DNA from: an uncultured Kordia sp.
GTDB taxonomy: Bacteria > Bacteroidota > Bacteroidia > Flavobacteriales > Flavobacteriaceae
Assembly (NCBI RefSeq): GCF_947496985.1
Contig: NZ_CANMEZ010000004.1
Span: 248,001 to 312,000 of the forward strand
Direction: 5' to 3'
DNA length: 64,000 bases
How positions within the stretch are numbered: the stretch's first letter is position 1; each line of letters begins with the position of its first letter. The position numbers and the translations under genes are program-made. Positions 18,463 to 28,465 of this stretch are shown here, piece by piece. The notes under the pieces were generated by a model that searched no databases, was not told the origin of the DNA, and was given only the letters and a program-made list of their open reading frames with translations.

Positions 18463-19668
18463 ATGAAAATTACAAAAAACATAGCAGGGTTCGTATTTTT
18501 TACACTTCAGATTCTAACAAATAGTAGCTTCGCTCAACAAAATGATAGTCAAGCACCAGAAGCTACTAAAGCTGAAGCTAAGCTCGCATTCAGAGATATT
18601 CCTGAACTCAAAGATGCCTTTGTTGATGCAACTCCAATTGATAAAAAAGATGGAATCTTTGTAGGTGAATTAGATATTGATGGAGACAATAAAACAATGA
18701 TTCTAAAACTGGCACAAGAGATTGCGGAACATAAACATGGGAATTTTGACAGCTTTTTGATTGTTCACAAGGGCAAACTCGTTTTTGAATCCTATTATTC
18801 CAAAGGTCGTATCAACTTACCACATCCGCAAGCGTCCGCAACTAAAGTATATACGAGTATGGCAATCGGTCGTGCAATTCAGTTGGGCTATTTAGCAATG
18901 GACGATCTAGACAAACCAATTGCTAGTTTTCTTAAAGATTTAGATCCTACAAAATTTGTAGAAGGAGCAGATAAAATAACGCTAAACCAAGCATTAACAA
19001 TGCGTTCTGGTATTCGAATTAGTAAAGAAAAGAGAACTAAATTTGAGAAAAATCCAAGCGAGTTAAAAGGACAGAAGGAAGTTCAAGTTTATTTTGAGCA
19101 GAGTGCGCCTATCACATCAGATTTACCAAGTTTTAAATATCAAAACGATCCTATGTTGGTCATGCAAGTTTTGGATGCTGTTGTTCCTAGTTCGGCTAAA
19201 GAGTTTATTAAAAAAGAACTTCTTAACAAATTAGGCATCACAAATTATAACTGGGGAACAGATATTAGTGGTTTGCCAAGATCAGGAAATCGCACTAGTT
19301 TAACGTCACGTGATATGGTCAAATGGGGAATTTTAGCTAAAAATAAAGGCAAATGGAATGGAGAACAATTAATTCCAGAAACCTTTATTAACAAAGCAAT
19401 TCATAGAATTGTCCGCCACAGCGATGATGAAAATTTTAAAGACGAAGGTAATATATCTAATATTGGTTATGGTTATTTTTGGTGGCAGGCAGATATGAAG
19501 GTTGGTACTAAAAATTATTTTTGTACTTCAGCACAAGGTGGTAGCGGTCAAACGATCATTTTAATTGATGAACTAGATCTAATCATAGTGACTACTGTTC
19601 ATCGATTAGAAATTAGTGTTCTTCAACTAGTTGCAGAGCGTGTTTTACCAGCTTTTATAAAGCTTTAG
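18463..19668 (+). CDS. Exported serine hydrolase (beta-lactamase family)
   Basis: The signal peptide ends near SSFAQQ. The beta-lactamase-fold domain (about residues 85-400) has an intact SxxK motif S125-A-T-K128 after HPQA, a Tyr motif in FKYQND (YxN), and a third motif in SAQGGSGQ. Members of the family hydrolyse esters, amides or D-peptides; the substrate is unknown. The C-terminal 300 residues are clearly paralogous to the second half of the fusion protein at 35444 (shared VFESYY-KGRINLP, GRAIQ-GYL-M-DLDKP and YGYFW). It is second in the operon between the SxxK-less paralogue and a beta-propeller lipoprotein (43 nt downstream). Confidence 0.9.
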   Translation: MKITKNIAGFVFFTLQILTNSSFAQQNDSQAPEATKAEAKLAFRDIPELKDAFVDATPIDKKDGIFVGELDIDGDNKTMILKLAQEIAEHKHGNFDSFLIVHKGKLVFESYYSKGRINLPHPQASATKVYTSMAIGRAIQLGYLAMDDLDKPIASFLKDLDPTKFVEGADKITLNQALTMRSGIRISKEKRTKFEKNPSELKGQKEVQVYFEQSAPITSDLPSFKYQNDPMLVMQVLDAVVPSSAKEFIKKELLNKLGITNYNWGTDISGLPRSGNRTSLTSRDMVKWGILAKNKGKWNGEQLIPETFINKAIHRIVRHSDDENFKDEGNISNIGYGYFWWQADMKVGTKNYFCTSAQGGSGQTIILIDELDLIIVTTVHRLEISVLQLVAERVLPAFIKL

Positions 19669-19711
19669 TATCATTATTTCTATAATAAAAACCATCAGAA
19701 AACTTCTAACA

Positions 19712-20602
19712 ATGAAAAATGCGCATCTTATTTTCATACTTATATTTCTATTACTAAATGCTTGTGATACTAAAAAACAACATTCAAGTGATCATAATTC
19801 GTCAACTGTAGAAAATTTATATCTAGGACAAAAACCACCAGGTCTAATACCTAAACCTTTTGCTCCAGGTATTGTTACCACTGATGGTTGGGAAGTCAGT
19901 GGCGTTTTTACACCTGATTTAAAAGAATTCTATTTTATTAGGAATAATGCGGAAACGAAAAAGCGAGAACTTGCAATGTTTCAATATAAAAATAATCAAT
20001 GGGAAGAATCTATTGTATCACCCAGAACAGGAACTCCTTTTATTGCTCCAGATGGTAAAACAATGCATTTGGGCAGACAATATAAAGAACGTACAGAAAC
20101 TGGCGATTGGTCTGAGTTGAAAAAACTAGATGCATCGTTCCAACAAATACAAATTATGCGACTTACGACTTCTTCCAACGGAATGTATGTGTTTGATGAA
20201 ATTGGAATGCCAAACGGAGATGGTATTATTAGGTATTCAAGAATACTAAATGGGAAACGTGAAGTGCCACAAGATTTTGATAAACAGATTAATACAGGAC
20301 GCATGAACGCACATCCTTTCATTGCTCCAGATGAATCTTATTTAATTTGGGATGGCGAAAGAGAGAGCGGATATGGAGATTCTGACATTTACATAAGTTT
20401 TAAAAAACACGATGGTTCGTGGGGAAAAGCTATCAATATGGGAGATAAAATAAATACGACTGGTTGGGAAGCAGTCGCTTACGTAACGCCAGATGGTAAA
20501 TATCTTTTCTTTAATAGAAATATGAATCCAGATAACTACGACAATGTTGATATCTTTTGGGTAGATGCGAATATAATTGAAATGCTTAAACCTAAAGAAT
20601 GA
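19712..20602 (+). CDS. PD40/TolB-like beta-propeller lipoprotein
   Basis: The N-terminus LLLNACDTK is a lipobox, so the mature protein is lipid-anchored at Cys18 or so. The body has repeated PD40/TolB-like blades with the signature [28 protein letters not shown] and [14 protein letters not shown]. Such WD40-like beta propellers bind other proteins or ligands at the outer membrane and are not expected to be catalytic. It ends the three-gene transcript with the two serine hydrolases; there is no hairpin terminator in the 131 nt before marR. Confidence 0.85.
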   Translation: MKNAHLIFILIFLLLNACDTKKQHSSDHNSSTVENLYLGQKPPGLIPKPFAPGIVTTDGWEVSGVFTPDLKEFYFIRNNAETKKRELAMFQYKNNQWEESIVSPRTGTPFIAPDGKTMHLGRQYKERTETGDWSELKKLDASFQQIQIMRLTTSSNGMYVFDEIGMPNGDGIIRYSRILNGKREVPQDFDKQINTGRMNAHPFIAPDESYLIWDGERESGYGDSDIYISFKKHDGSWGKAINMGDKINTTGWEAVAYVTPDGKYLFFNRNMNPDNYDNVDIFWVDANIIEMLKPKE

Positions 20603-20696
20603 CTATTTAAAATATTGATATACAGTATTTAATAAATTTTTTCAACGAAAAATGTAGGACATAAGCCAATAAAATTAAACATGAAAAACACAATTC

Positions 20697-20714
20697 ATGT
20701 TGCATATACAACAA
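20697..20714. promoter_or_regulatory. Probable MarR operator upstream of marR
   Basis: GTTGCATATACAAC (20699-20712) is an imperfect palindrome with one mismatched pair. The perfect version of the same site lies upstream of the exporter gene (21152-21169). It sits just upstream of the -7 box, over the -33 region, where a bound repressor would block transcription of marR itself. Confidence 0.7.
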
Positions 20715-20721
20715 TTATTTT

Positions 20722-20729
20722 TATATTTG
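20722..20729 (+). promoter_or_regulatory. -7 promoter box of marR
   Basis: TATATTTG, an exact match to TAnnTTTG, ends only 4 nt before the ATG. The transcript should begin at or within a few bases of the start codon, which implies a leaderless or nearly leaderless mRNA. Confidence 0.6.
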
Positions 20730-20733
20730 CACC

Positions 20734-21135
20734 ATGAAGTATGAGTTACAAGATTGTATAGGTTCTAGATTAAGGCAATTATCACGTATAGTTGATAATG
20801 TGTTTAGAAGCTATATTTCTGATTTTGATATTACAGAAAATCAAATGACCATTTTGTTTGCTATAAGTGAGTTAGGCAATGTTGAACAAGGTACCATTGG
20901 GCAAGTATTATCACTAGAAAGGTCTACAGTAAGTAGAAATATTAAAATGTTGGCGAATAAAGGATATATTAATAGAAGTTCTGACTATAGACCAACGGTA
21001 TCGCTTTCCAAAGAAGGAATTATACTAGTTGAAAAATTAGTTCCAGTTTGGGAAAAAATAATGAACGAATTAACTCTTAAACTTGGGGATTCAGGAATAG
21101 AGAATTTAAAAAAATTAGAAGGAAAATTAAAATAA
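20734..21135 (+). CDS. MarR-family transcriptional regulator
   Basis: 133 residues with the MarR winged-helix layout: N-terminal dimerisation helix (CIGSRLRQLSRIVDNVF), recognition region GTIGQVLSLERSTVSRNIKMLANKGYI, and the wing SSDYRPTVSLSKEG. It probably acts as a dimeric repressor released by a small ligand. A near-palindromic site precedes this gene and a perfect 18-bp palindrome of the same sequence precedes the exporter gene, so it likely controls itself and the RND-LolA-DUF1302 set downstream (47 nt gap). The next Met is at residue 38, inside the fold, which supports this start. Confidence 0.92.
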   Translation: MKYELQDCIGSRLRQLSRIVDNVFRSYISDFDITENQMTILFAISELGNVEQGTIGQVLSLERSTVSRNIKMLANKGYINRSSDYRPTVSLSKEGIILVEKLVPVWEKIMNELTLKLGDSGIENLKKLEGKLK

Positions 21136-21151
21136 TATTTTTTTAACTACA

Positions 21152-21169
21152 ATGTTGTATATACAACAT
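21152..21169. promoter_or_regulatory. Perfect 18-bp palindromic MarR operator before the exporter
   Basis: Perfect palindrome with half-site ATGTTGTAT, in the 47-nt gap between marR and the exporter gene, ending 13 nt before the ATG. It matches the site upstream of marR at all but two positions. A separately controlled exporter promoter in this gap is implied. Confidence 0.78.
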
Positions 21170-21182
21170 AATATTTTATAAT

Positions 21183-23510
21183 ATGAAACAAAATAGAGTA
21201 GAAGCATTTTTCAAAAATGTAACCAGCAATTATAAAGTCATCTTAATACTATGTGGAGTCTTATTTGTAGGCTCAGTACTTTTTATTCCAAAGCTTACTA
21301 AAGATACACGTTATGATGCTTTTCTTCCTGCAAAAGATTCAGTACTTATTAAACGAGATTTACTAAAGGAAACTTTCGGACTTAAAGATCCTATGGTTAT
21401 AGGAGTTGTAAATGAAAAAGGAATTTTCAATAAAAATTCATTAAAAATTGTTCATGATATAAGTGAAAAGTTAACATCTGTTCCTGGGATCGATCCAGAT
21501 CAAATTACAAGTCTAGCAACAGAAAACAATATTGTAGGTACTGATTCAGGAATTGAAGTTGAACCATTTTACGAATTGGAAGAGTTGACCGAGGCGAAAG
21601 CTATAGAAGTATTTAAAAGCATTGATGACTTTGAGTTATATCAAGGAAGTCTAGTTTCTAATGATAAAACAACAACCTTGATTGTCGCAGAAATGTTGGA
21701 TAGTTATGATATGAAACAACATGAAGTCTATAATAGTCTTTATGAGATGATTTCAAGTTTACATGAAAAAGATCATAAATTCTATTTGGCAGGAGAAGGA
21801 GCTGTAAGTGGTTATTTAATTAAATATATTGATGAAGATGCTATGCGGACAAATCCATTCGCTGGTTTGGTTATTGCCTTGATACTAATTTTTGCATATC
21901 GAACTATAAGAGGTGTTGTACTTCCAAATTTAATGGTTTTGGCTTCTGTAGGTATAGCACTAGGGTTAATGGCTGCTTTTGGAGTTGATTTTTTTGTCAT
22001 CACAAACGGTTTGCCAGTAGTTCTTATTGCAATAGCTGTAGCTGACGGTATTCACATACTTGGTGAATATTATGAATTAGCAGTAAAGCATCCAACTCAT
22101 ACTCAAAAAGAATTGGTCGTTGAAACAATGGTAAAAATGTGGCGACCTATAGCAATCACTTCATTTACAACAATTTCTGGTTTCTTATCGATTGCATTGT
22201 CTTCTTATATGCCGCCAATGATTTATTTTGGAATATTTGGTGCATTGGGCGTTTTAGTAGCATTGCTCTATGCTTTATTTATGATTCCTTCCGCAATGAT
22301 GCTTTTAAAACCTCAAAAAAGCCGTGTTTTTAAGTCAATAGATAAAGTAGATAAGTTTAGCAATTTAATGTTACAACTAGGAAAATTAGTTATAAAACGA
22401 CCAAAAACAATTCTTATTACTGGACTATTTATTATCATATTAGGTGTTACTGGAGCTTTAAAACTATTAGTAAATGAAGATCGTGTTAAAAACTTTCAAA
22501 ATGATGAGCCTATAGTTCTTGCCGATAAATTAATTAATGATAAAACTGATGGAACTTCATATTTAGATGTACTTATTGAAACACCAAAGAATGAAGATTT
22601 ATTTAAAATAGAAAACCTTCACAAAATAGAAGCCCTTCAAAGTTATATAGAATCGATTCCTTATGTAAAAGGAAGTACATCAATTGTTGATTTTATTAAA
22701 AAAATGAATCAATCAATGCACGAAAACCAAGAAGAGTTTTATAAAATTCCTGATAATAATCAATTAGTTGCTCAATACTTTTTATTATACTCAGCAAGCG
22801 GCGATCCAACGGATTTTGACAATTATGTAGACTACGATTATAAATTAGCTAATGTTAGATTTCGAATGAATTCTGGAGAATATATCAATGAAAAAGAAGT
22901 CATTAAAGACGCACAAAAATATATAAGCTCACATTTTAACTCTTCTGAAATAAAAGCTACATTAAGTGGTAAAGTAGCCATAGATGCGCATTGGATAGGT
23001 AAACTTGGTGTAAATCACTTCATAGGTGCAATAATAGCACTATTGGTCGTATTATTTGTATCTGCAATTAGTTTCAAATCTATAACTGCCGGTATTTTAA
23101 CGGTTATTCCTGTTACCATTTCAGTATTATTTATATACACAGTTATGGGAGTTATGAATATTTGGTTAGCTGTAGGAACGTCTATGTTTGCCGCCATTGC
23201 TATCGGAGTTGGAGTAGATTTTGCCGTTCATACCATAGATAGGCTCAAATACTTTTTAAATGAAAAAAACTTACCACTAAAAGAAGCTTATTCAGAATTC
23301 TATAAATCATCAGGAAGAGCATTGCTATTCAACTTTTTAGCTTTAGCACTTGGATTTAGTGTTCTAATGACCAGTTCCGTTCCTCCATTAAATCAGTTTG
23401 GTTTTTTAGTTGCCATTGCAGTAATCGTAAGTTTTTTAGGAAGTATGACACTTTTACCAGCAATTATTCTACTTACCAAACCCAAATTTTTCATAAATAA
23501 AAAACAATAA
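21183..23510 (+). CDS. RND-superfamily (MMPL-type) exporter
   Basis: 775 residues with the duplicated RND layout: one helix near the N-terminus (residues 20-38), a periplasmic loop (about 40-215), five helices (about 215-380), a helix near 410, a second periplasmic loop (about 435-610) and five more helices (about 615-770). Conserved acidic and Gly-rich segments are IAVADGIHILGEY in the first half and GVGVDFAVHTIDR in the second, which form the proton relay of the family. It is a proton-driven exporter of hydrophobic molecules, probably lipids or drugs. The following LolA-like and DUF1302-like genes make the usual envelope trio. It lies behind a perfect MarR palindrome and 2 nt before the next gene. 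Confidence 0.9.
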   Translation: MKQNRVEAFFKNVTSNYKVILILCGVLFVGSVLFIPKLTKDTRYDAFLPAKDSVLIKRDLLKETFGLKDPMVIGVVNEKGIFNKNSLKIVHDISEKLTSVPGIDPDQITSLATENNIVGTDSGIEVEPFYELEELTEAKAIEVFKSIDDFELYQGSLVSNDKTTTLIVAEMLDSYDMKQHEVYNSLYEMISSLHEKDHKFYLAGEGAVSGYLIKYIDEDAMRTNPFAGLVIALILIFAYRTIRGVVLPNLMVLASVGIALGLMAAFGVDFFVITNGLPVVLIAIAVADGIHILGEYYELAVKHPTHTQKELVVETMVKMWRPIAITSFTTISGFLSIALSSYMPPMIYFGIFGALGVLVALLYALFMIPSAMMLLKPQKSRVFKSIDKVDKFSNLMLQLGKLVIKRPKTILITGLFIIILGVTGALKLLVNEDRVKNFQNDEPIVLADKLINDKTDGTSYLDVLIETPKNEDLFKIENLHKIEALQSYIESIPYVKGSTSIVDFIKKMNQSMHENQEEFYKIPDNNQLVAQYFLLYSASGDPTDFDNYVDYDYKLANVRFRMNSGEYINEKEVIKDAQKYISSHFNSSEIKATLSGKVAIDAHWIGKLGVNHFIGAIIALLVVLFVSAISFKSITAGILTVIPVTISVLFIYTVMGVMNIWLAVGTSMFAAIAIGVGVDFAVHTIDRLKYFLNEKNLPLKEAYSEFYKSSGRALLFNFLALALGFSVLMTSSVPPLNQFGFLVAIAVIVSFLGSMTLLPAIILLTKPKFFINKKQ

Positions 23511-23512
23511 TC

Positions 23513-24316
23513 ATGAAAACAATCATATCAGTTTTAGTATTCATTTTGACGATCAATTCATCCTCCATTTTTGCACAACAAACACTTATGGATGGACAAC
23601 TTATTGCAAAAAAAACCCATGAACGTAATGAAGGAATTTCATTAAAACGAAACCTCATCATGGAATTAAAAGATAAAAGAGGAAAAATACGTACTAGAAA
23701 GACAACAGCATTGCGAAAATATTTTGGGAAAGAAAAAAGACTTGCTATTTTTTATGAAACACCATCAAGTGTAAAAGGCACAGCATTTCTAACGTTCGAT
23801 TACCCAGAAGCTTCAAAAGATGATGATCAATGGCTTTATCTTCCAGCATTGCGAAAAACAAGACGTATATCTGCTGCCAATAGAGGTGATTATTTTTTAG
23901 GAACAGATCTTACATATGAAGACATTAAGCTCGAAACTAAAATAAGTAAAGAAGATTACAACTACACAACAATTGGCATAGAAAAGATTGACAATCACGA
24001 TTGCTATATTATTGAAGCCATACCAAAAAATGACGCTACAAAAAAAGAGTTAGGCTATAGTAAAGTGAAATTTTGGGTTGATTCTAAATTATGGATGATG
24101 CGTAAATCAGAATCATGGGATGTAGCTGGAAATTTCCTTAAAACTGTAAAGATTTCAGATATTAAAAAGGTTCAAAATATATGGACAATCAGCCATATTT
24201 TGGTCATAAATCACAAAACCAAGCATGAAACGATTTTCAAATTTGAAAACAACGATTACCAAACGGAATTAAGTGATGATTATTTTACAGAAGAAGCATT
24301 GGTCAATGGGTTATAA
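23513..24316 (+). CDS. Outer-membrane lipoprotein-sorting (LolA-like) protein
   Basis: A signal peptide ends in SSIFAQQ. The mature part has the LolA-like half-barrel sequence pattern seen in proteins encoded beside RND exporters (pfam17131-type): KRNLIMELKDKRGKIRTRKT, FLTFDYPEASKDDDQWLYLPALRKTRRISAANRGDYFLGTDLTYEDI, then YSKVKFWVDSKLWMMRKSE. It probably carries a hydrophobic substrate across the periplasm for the exporter. It starts 2 nt after the exporter stop and its end overlaps the start of the DUF1302-like gene, so the three genes are translationally coupled. Confidence 0.88.
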   Translation: MKTIISVLVFILTINSSSIFAQQTLMDGQLIAKKTHERNEGISLKRNLIMELKDKRGKIRTRKTTALRKYFGKEKRLAIFYETPSSVKGTAFLTFDYPEASKDDDQWLYLPALRKTRRISAANRGDYFLGTDLTYEDIKLETKISKEDYNYTTIGIEKIDNHDCYIIEAIPKNDATKKELGYSKVKFWVDSKLWMMRKSESWDVAGNFLKTVKISDIKKVQNIWTISHILVINHKTKHETIFKFENNDYQTELSDDYFTEEALVNGL

Positions 24317-25634
24317 AATCAAAATTATTTCAAGACACAATATGATCAGCCTACTTATAGTGTTTACATCCGGGTTATTATTTGCGCAAAACAAAACTAA
24401 ATTAGAAGGAACTCTAGTTGTCGTTTCAGAAGCATCGTATGAGTTTAAGAACGAAACAATTCAAAAAACAGAATTAATTTTAAAGCCTGAATTCGTTTTA
24501 AAATTAAAAAATCGTTCAAAATTTGTGCTAAAAGGGCAAGTATACTTCGAGTTTCAAGACAATTTAGAAAAAGGAAAACCAACGGAGCAAATGGTATCTG
24601 ATATTAGTAAAAGGCTTTTCTTGGGAAACCGTACAAACCTTGAAATAAGAGAGTTATATTACTACGCCAATTTTAAAAAATTAAAACTTACCGTAGGAAA
24701 ACAGCAAATCGTTTGGGGAGAAACCGATGGTTTAAAACTATTAGATGTTGTAAATCCTCAAAATTTTAGAGAGTTTATATTAGATGATTTTGAAGATAGT
24801 AGAATACCACTTTGGTCATTAAAAGCTGATTTCAAAATAAACGATTATAGTGTTCAATTGGTATGGATACCAGACAATACGTATCATATCACTCAAGATT
24901 TTAGCGCGCCATTCTTTACACAAAGCATTTTCAAAAATCCTCCAGAAGGAATAGCAATACAGCTAAATCAAACAAATATTCCAAATGCATTTTTTAAAGA
25001 TTCTGATATCGGTTTTAAAATATCAGGATTTAAGAAAGGTTGGGATTTCTCTCTGAATTACCTTTACTATTATGATGATTTACCTGTGTTTTACAATAAT
25101 TTTAATAATCAGACTACAACTATAGAAATTTTTCCAACTTATAAACGGCAGCATTTAATAGGAGGAACTTTCAATAAAGTATTTGGCTCCACAACTTTTA
25201 GAGGAGAACTTGTATATATTTTTAATCAAAACTTCACATCAAATAACAATATAAATCAAGGAATTGAACAAAGTAATTTCTATAAATCGGCTTTTGGGTT
25301 AGATTATATAAAAGGTGAATATATGGTGAGTGTTCAACTGTTTAATGAATGGATAACAAAAATTATTTCAGCGTACAATCGTGACGTATTTGAAACAAAC
25401 GGTTCGTTATTAATTTCAAAAGAATTGATGAACGATAACGTAAAGGCTGAGATTCTTTGGGTGCATAGTTTTAATCATGCCGATGGCTATATAACCCCAC
25501 AATTAAGCTATTGGCTTACAACAAATACACAATTACTCTTAAACTCTCATGTTTTCTATGGTGAAAAAAATCAGTTGTTTGGACAATTTAGGAATAGGAG
25601 TAGAGTTTCCTTTGGTTTTAAATGGAGTCTATAA
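24306..25634 (+). CDS. DUF1302-like outer-membrane beta-barrel protein
   Basis: A signal peptide (LLIVFTSGLLFAQ) precedes a long series of amphipathic strands. The segment KLTVGKQQIVWGETDGLKLLDVVNPQNFREF is the diagnostic block of the DUF1302 family, which occurs next to RND exporters and LolA-like proteins. It is expected to be an outer-membrane channel or receptor, the last step of the export route. I chose ATG 24306, which overlaps the previous gene by 11 nt; the frame runs back to 24273, and ATG 24342, directly before the signal peptide core, is also possible. Confidence 0.8.
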   Translation: MGYKIKIISRHNMISLLIVFTSGLLFAQNKTKLEGTLVVVSEASYEFKNETIQKTELILKPEFVLKLKNRSKFVLKGQVYFEFQDNLEKGKPTEQMVSDISKRLFLGNRTNLEIRELYYYANFKKLKLTVGKQQIVWGETDGLKLLDVVNPQNFREFILDDFEDSRIPLWSLKADFKINDYSVQLVWIPDNTYHITQDFSAPFFTQSIFKNPPEGIAIQLNQTNIPNAFFKDSDIGFKISGFKKGWDFSLNYLYYYDDLPVFYNNFNNQTTTIEIFPTYKRQHLIGGTFNKVFGSTTFRGELVYIFNQNFTSNNNINQGIEQSNFYKSAFGLDYIKGEYMVSVQLFNEWITKIISAYNRDVFETNGSLLISKELMNDNVKAEILWVHSFNHADGYITPQLSYWLTTNTQLLLNSHVFYGEKNQLFGQFRNRSRVSFGFKWSL

Positions 25635-25800
25635 TCACAAAGGCAAGTTTATAGAAAAACAACAGACCAATCAAGAAAGCAAAATAGAAGAATTTTAGAA
25701 TTATGAATTAAATATTATTCCCAATAAACCTTTTCCTTCTATCAAAAACCATATATGTAACTATAATAAATAAAAATTTAAAAATATATAGGAGAAAACC

Positions 25801-25880
25801 CCTTTAGAAAAGGGGAAAACCATGCTTCTTGCTGATTATCAATACTATAAATTTGATGAAAAGATAAAAAATCATGGTAA
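25801..25880 (+). other. Hairpin and 18-codon leader reading frame before the repeat-protein gene
   Basis: A 7-bp hairpin (25801-25807 with 25811-25817, C-rich against G-rich) is followed at 25824 by an ATG that opens an 18-codon frame. That frame ends at 25880, overlapping the ATG of the next gene (25874) in a different frame. This arrangement could be translational coupling or attenuation, but it may be chance. Nothing else is evident in 25635-25873. Confidence 0.25.
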
Positions 25881-28294
25881 AAACAGTTGTAAGAATATCA
25901 GGTGAAGATAAGTTTCCACAAGGATTCTTAAATAAATCTTATAAAAAGATAATTCGTCTCATAAGCAAAATTAAAAGCTCCAATTTTCAACGGTTTCTAG
26001 CTGTAAAATTAGGACTCTTTTTTCTAATCAATAGTATATCTGCACAAGGTTCTTTTGAACAGATAGCTATTAAAAATAATGGTGTAAGTAATGATTGGAT
26101 GTTGAGATCACAAGATAAGATATCTCAAGTTGGAAAATTCAATTTTGTTGGTAGAAGTGAATTTATTATTCAAGGTCAGTCAGGTTTAGGAATTATAGCA
26201 TTAGATACAAATAATGAATTTTCGACGATAGTACAAGCTGAAAATGGCGCAACAATAAGAGGTTTTTCTAGACGACCAAGTTGGACTATAAGTACAAATG
26301 ACAACGTACTCGGTGTTGGAAATTTTCATGCAAATTCCAAACATGATATTTTACTACAAAATGATTCAGGATTAGGAATTTTGGCTTTAAACAATAATAA
26401 TAATTTATTAACCACACATACTATTGCTAATAATGAATATTTTGAAGGTTGGCGTTACAAAAAAACAGATCAAATTTTAGGGATTGGTAATTTTAACAAT
26501 GATAATAAAAGTGATTTTATAATTAAAAGTAACAGCCATTTAGGCATTATAAGTGTTAACAACAATGGAGCTTTTACAGCAATTACAAGTGGTGTTAGAA
26601 ATTCTTATTTGGGTAATTCGTTCTGGAAATTCAAACCAACAGATGAAATTTTAGGAGTTGGAGATTTCAATGAGGATAATCGTAGTGATTTTATTATAAA
26701 AAGTGATACCAATCTATCTATTTTAAGTTTAGATGAAGAGAATAAGTTCACGCGTGTTGCTATAGGAACTAGAGATCTATACTTAGGAGATTCTTCTTGG
26801 CGATATAAAGTAACAGATGAAATTTTAGGAGTTGGAGACTTTGACGGTGATGAGCGTAGTGATTTCATCATCAAAAGTGAAACGCATCTTTCGATACTTA
26901 GTGTTAATGATTCAGGAAATTTTACCAGAGTTACAATTGGACAAGCAGGACATTATTTAGGGGATTCTTTTTGGCGATTCAAAACAACGGATAAAATTTT
27001 AGGAATTGGCGATTTTAATGGTGATGAGCAAAGTGATTTCATAATCCAAAGTAGTACGCATATTGGAATCATAAGCGTAAATGAAGCTGGGAATTTTTTT
27101 AGTATCGCAATCATGGGAAGAAATACAGCATTTAGTAATGCAACCAGTTTTGTAGAATTGAATTATTATAAAGTAACTGGAGACTTTAATGTTGATGGGC
27201 ACAGTGACTTTATTGTAAAAGATAATAATTCAATAAGAGTTTTTACATATAAAAATGATGTAAATAGATTTCTTAATGTTGATGATTGTATCGAATGTAC
27301 AACTACTCAAAAAGATAGGCTCATAACCGTAATGGGTGAAATGTTAGGTATTGATGGAGGTGATCCAATGGGTGATTTTATTAGTACAGCAGCAGCTTTG
27401 AAACCTGTATTATGGGGAAGAAATTGGTATCCAATAAGAGGAACCAGAGAAATATTATGCGGAACACTTGAAAGCTACGGTGTTACAAAAGGTGTATTTG
27501 ATAACATTAGAGGAGCTAGCGAATATGATTGGAATTTAAATATAAACCCAAACCCTAGATTTGAAAGATTAATAGACGAAGTAAGGCCATTTAGAGAACG
27601 ATCTGACAATGAATGGAAAACATGCAATGGAGCACCTTGCATGGAAGCTGAAGTTACACCACCAACAACTTTGAATGATTTTCATTATTTTATGACTGAA
27701 GAAAATAGAACTTTTTTGATAGTAGGAGAACAACAAATCTGTGTCTATGGACCTTGGGTTAGAGAAGAAGTACATGGCAATAGACCAGAAATACATCCTT
27801 CGGAATTACTTTGGTGGGAAAATGCGAATGGATCTAAAGTAATGGTGATTGTAAAAGATGCTTCTAATCGATTTGGTGAATCTAATAATTTTAGAGACAA
27901 ACCTAACACATTTATACCTTGGGCAAATGGTCCAATGGTTAAACAATTTGAAATAGCCTTTTCAGTCGAAGTAGGTGCCGAAACCGAAAAATATACTCTA
28001 GATGTAGGTAGACAACATCTTGCAAATACATATAAAAATGAAAGTATATCACAAGATATATTTGCAGGAAGACGTTATGGACTTCAAAAAAATGGACAAA
28101 CTCCAATTGTTGTTATTGAAAGCCCAGAAGCTGACAGATATTTAGGTGTCACCTTTGATTCTGTATGCTATAATGCTGAAACAAATCGTTTGCAAGGATA
28201 TATACTAGTTAAAGCTCAAATAGGAAATAGAGATGCATTAGGTGCATTTTTAGAAATAAAATTGATAAAAGAAAATACTATTGTCAGAAGGTAA
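25874..28294 (+). CDS. Secreted VCBS/FG-GAP-like repeat protein with unknown C-terminal domain
   Basis: 806 residues. A long N-terminus ends in a signal-peptide-like core (RFLAVKLGLFFLINSISAQ, about 39-58). Residues 80-470 hold seven repeats of about 58 residues with the core ILGVGDFNGDERSDFIIKS, like FG-GAP/VCBS beta-propeller blades whose D-x-D/N-x-D loops may bind calcium. The C-terminal 330 residues have no repeats and I do not recognise them; they contain several Cys (VDDCIECTT, CNGAPCMEAE) and a motif VYGPWVREEVHGNRPEIHPSE, reminiscent of a metal-site sequence. No T9SS sorting domain is visible, so surface location is uncertain. It could be an adhesin or a lectin-like enzyme. It stands alone, with large gaps on both sides. 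Confidence 0.8.
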   Translation: MVKTVVRISGEDKFPQGFLNKSYKKIIRLISKIKSSNFQRFLAVKLGLFFLINSISAQGSFEQIAIKNNGVSNDWMLRSQDKISQVGKFNFVGRSEFIIQGQSGLGIIALDTNNEFSTIVQAENGATIRGFSRRPSWTISTNDNVLGVGNFHANSKHDILLQNDSGLGILALNNNNNLLTTHTIANNEYFEGWRYKKTDQILGIGNFNNDNKSDFIIKSNSHLGIISVNNNGAFTAITSGVRNSYLGNSFWKFKPTDEILGVGDFNEDNRSDFIIKSDTNLSILSLDEENKFTRVAIGTRDLYLGDSSWRYKVTDEILGVGDFDGDERSDFIIKSETHLSILSVNDSGNFTRVTIGQAGHYLGDSFWRFKTTDKILGIGDFNGDEQSDFIIQSSTHIGIISVNEAGNFFSIAIMGRNTAFSNATSFVELNYYKVTGDFNVDGHSDFIVKDNNSIRVFTYKNDVNRFLNVDDCIECTTTQKDRLITVMGEMLGIDGGDPMGDFISTAAALKPVLWGRNWYPIRGTREILCGTLESYGVTKGVFDNIRGASEYDWNLNINPNPRFERLIDEVRPFRERSDNEWKTCNGAPCMEAEVTPPTTLNDFHYFMTEENRTFLIVGEQQICVYGPWVREEVHGNRPEIHPSELLWWENANGSKVMVIVKDASNRFGESNNFRDKPNTFIPWANGPMVKQFEIAFSVEVGAETEKYTLDVGRQHLANTYKNESISQDIFAGRRYGLQKNGQTPIVVIESPEADRYLGVTFDSVCYNAETNRLQGYILVKAQIGNRDALGAFLEIKLIKENTIVRR
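26474..27169 (+). repeat. Tandem 174-bp protein-coding repeats
   Basis: Units begin at 26474, 26648, 26822 and 26996, exactly 174 nt (58 codons) apart, each starting ILG(V/I)G(D/N)F. More diverged units lie before (from about 26115) and after. Constant length and high similarity of the middle units suggest recent internal duplication. Confidence 0.8.
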
Positions 28295-28465
28295 TGTTTA
28301 TATGGAAGTTATTAATTTTCATTAAAAAGGATTGGTCTGAAGTTATCATTCAAAAATAGTATACGATGATGTTTTTGAGGCTTTTATTTTATGCAATTAG
28401 ATATTTAAATATTAATTATATTTTAAAATAAATAAGAATTAATATACAAATTCCTCACATTTTTT

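Noticed and set aside
26605-26874. Minus-strand frame in the repeat protein gene
   Set aside because: It repeats with the same 174-nt period as the sense gene, so it is only the antisense of the repeats.
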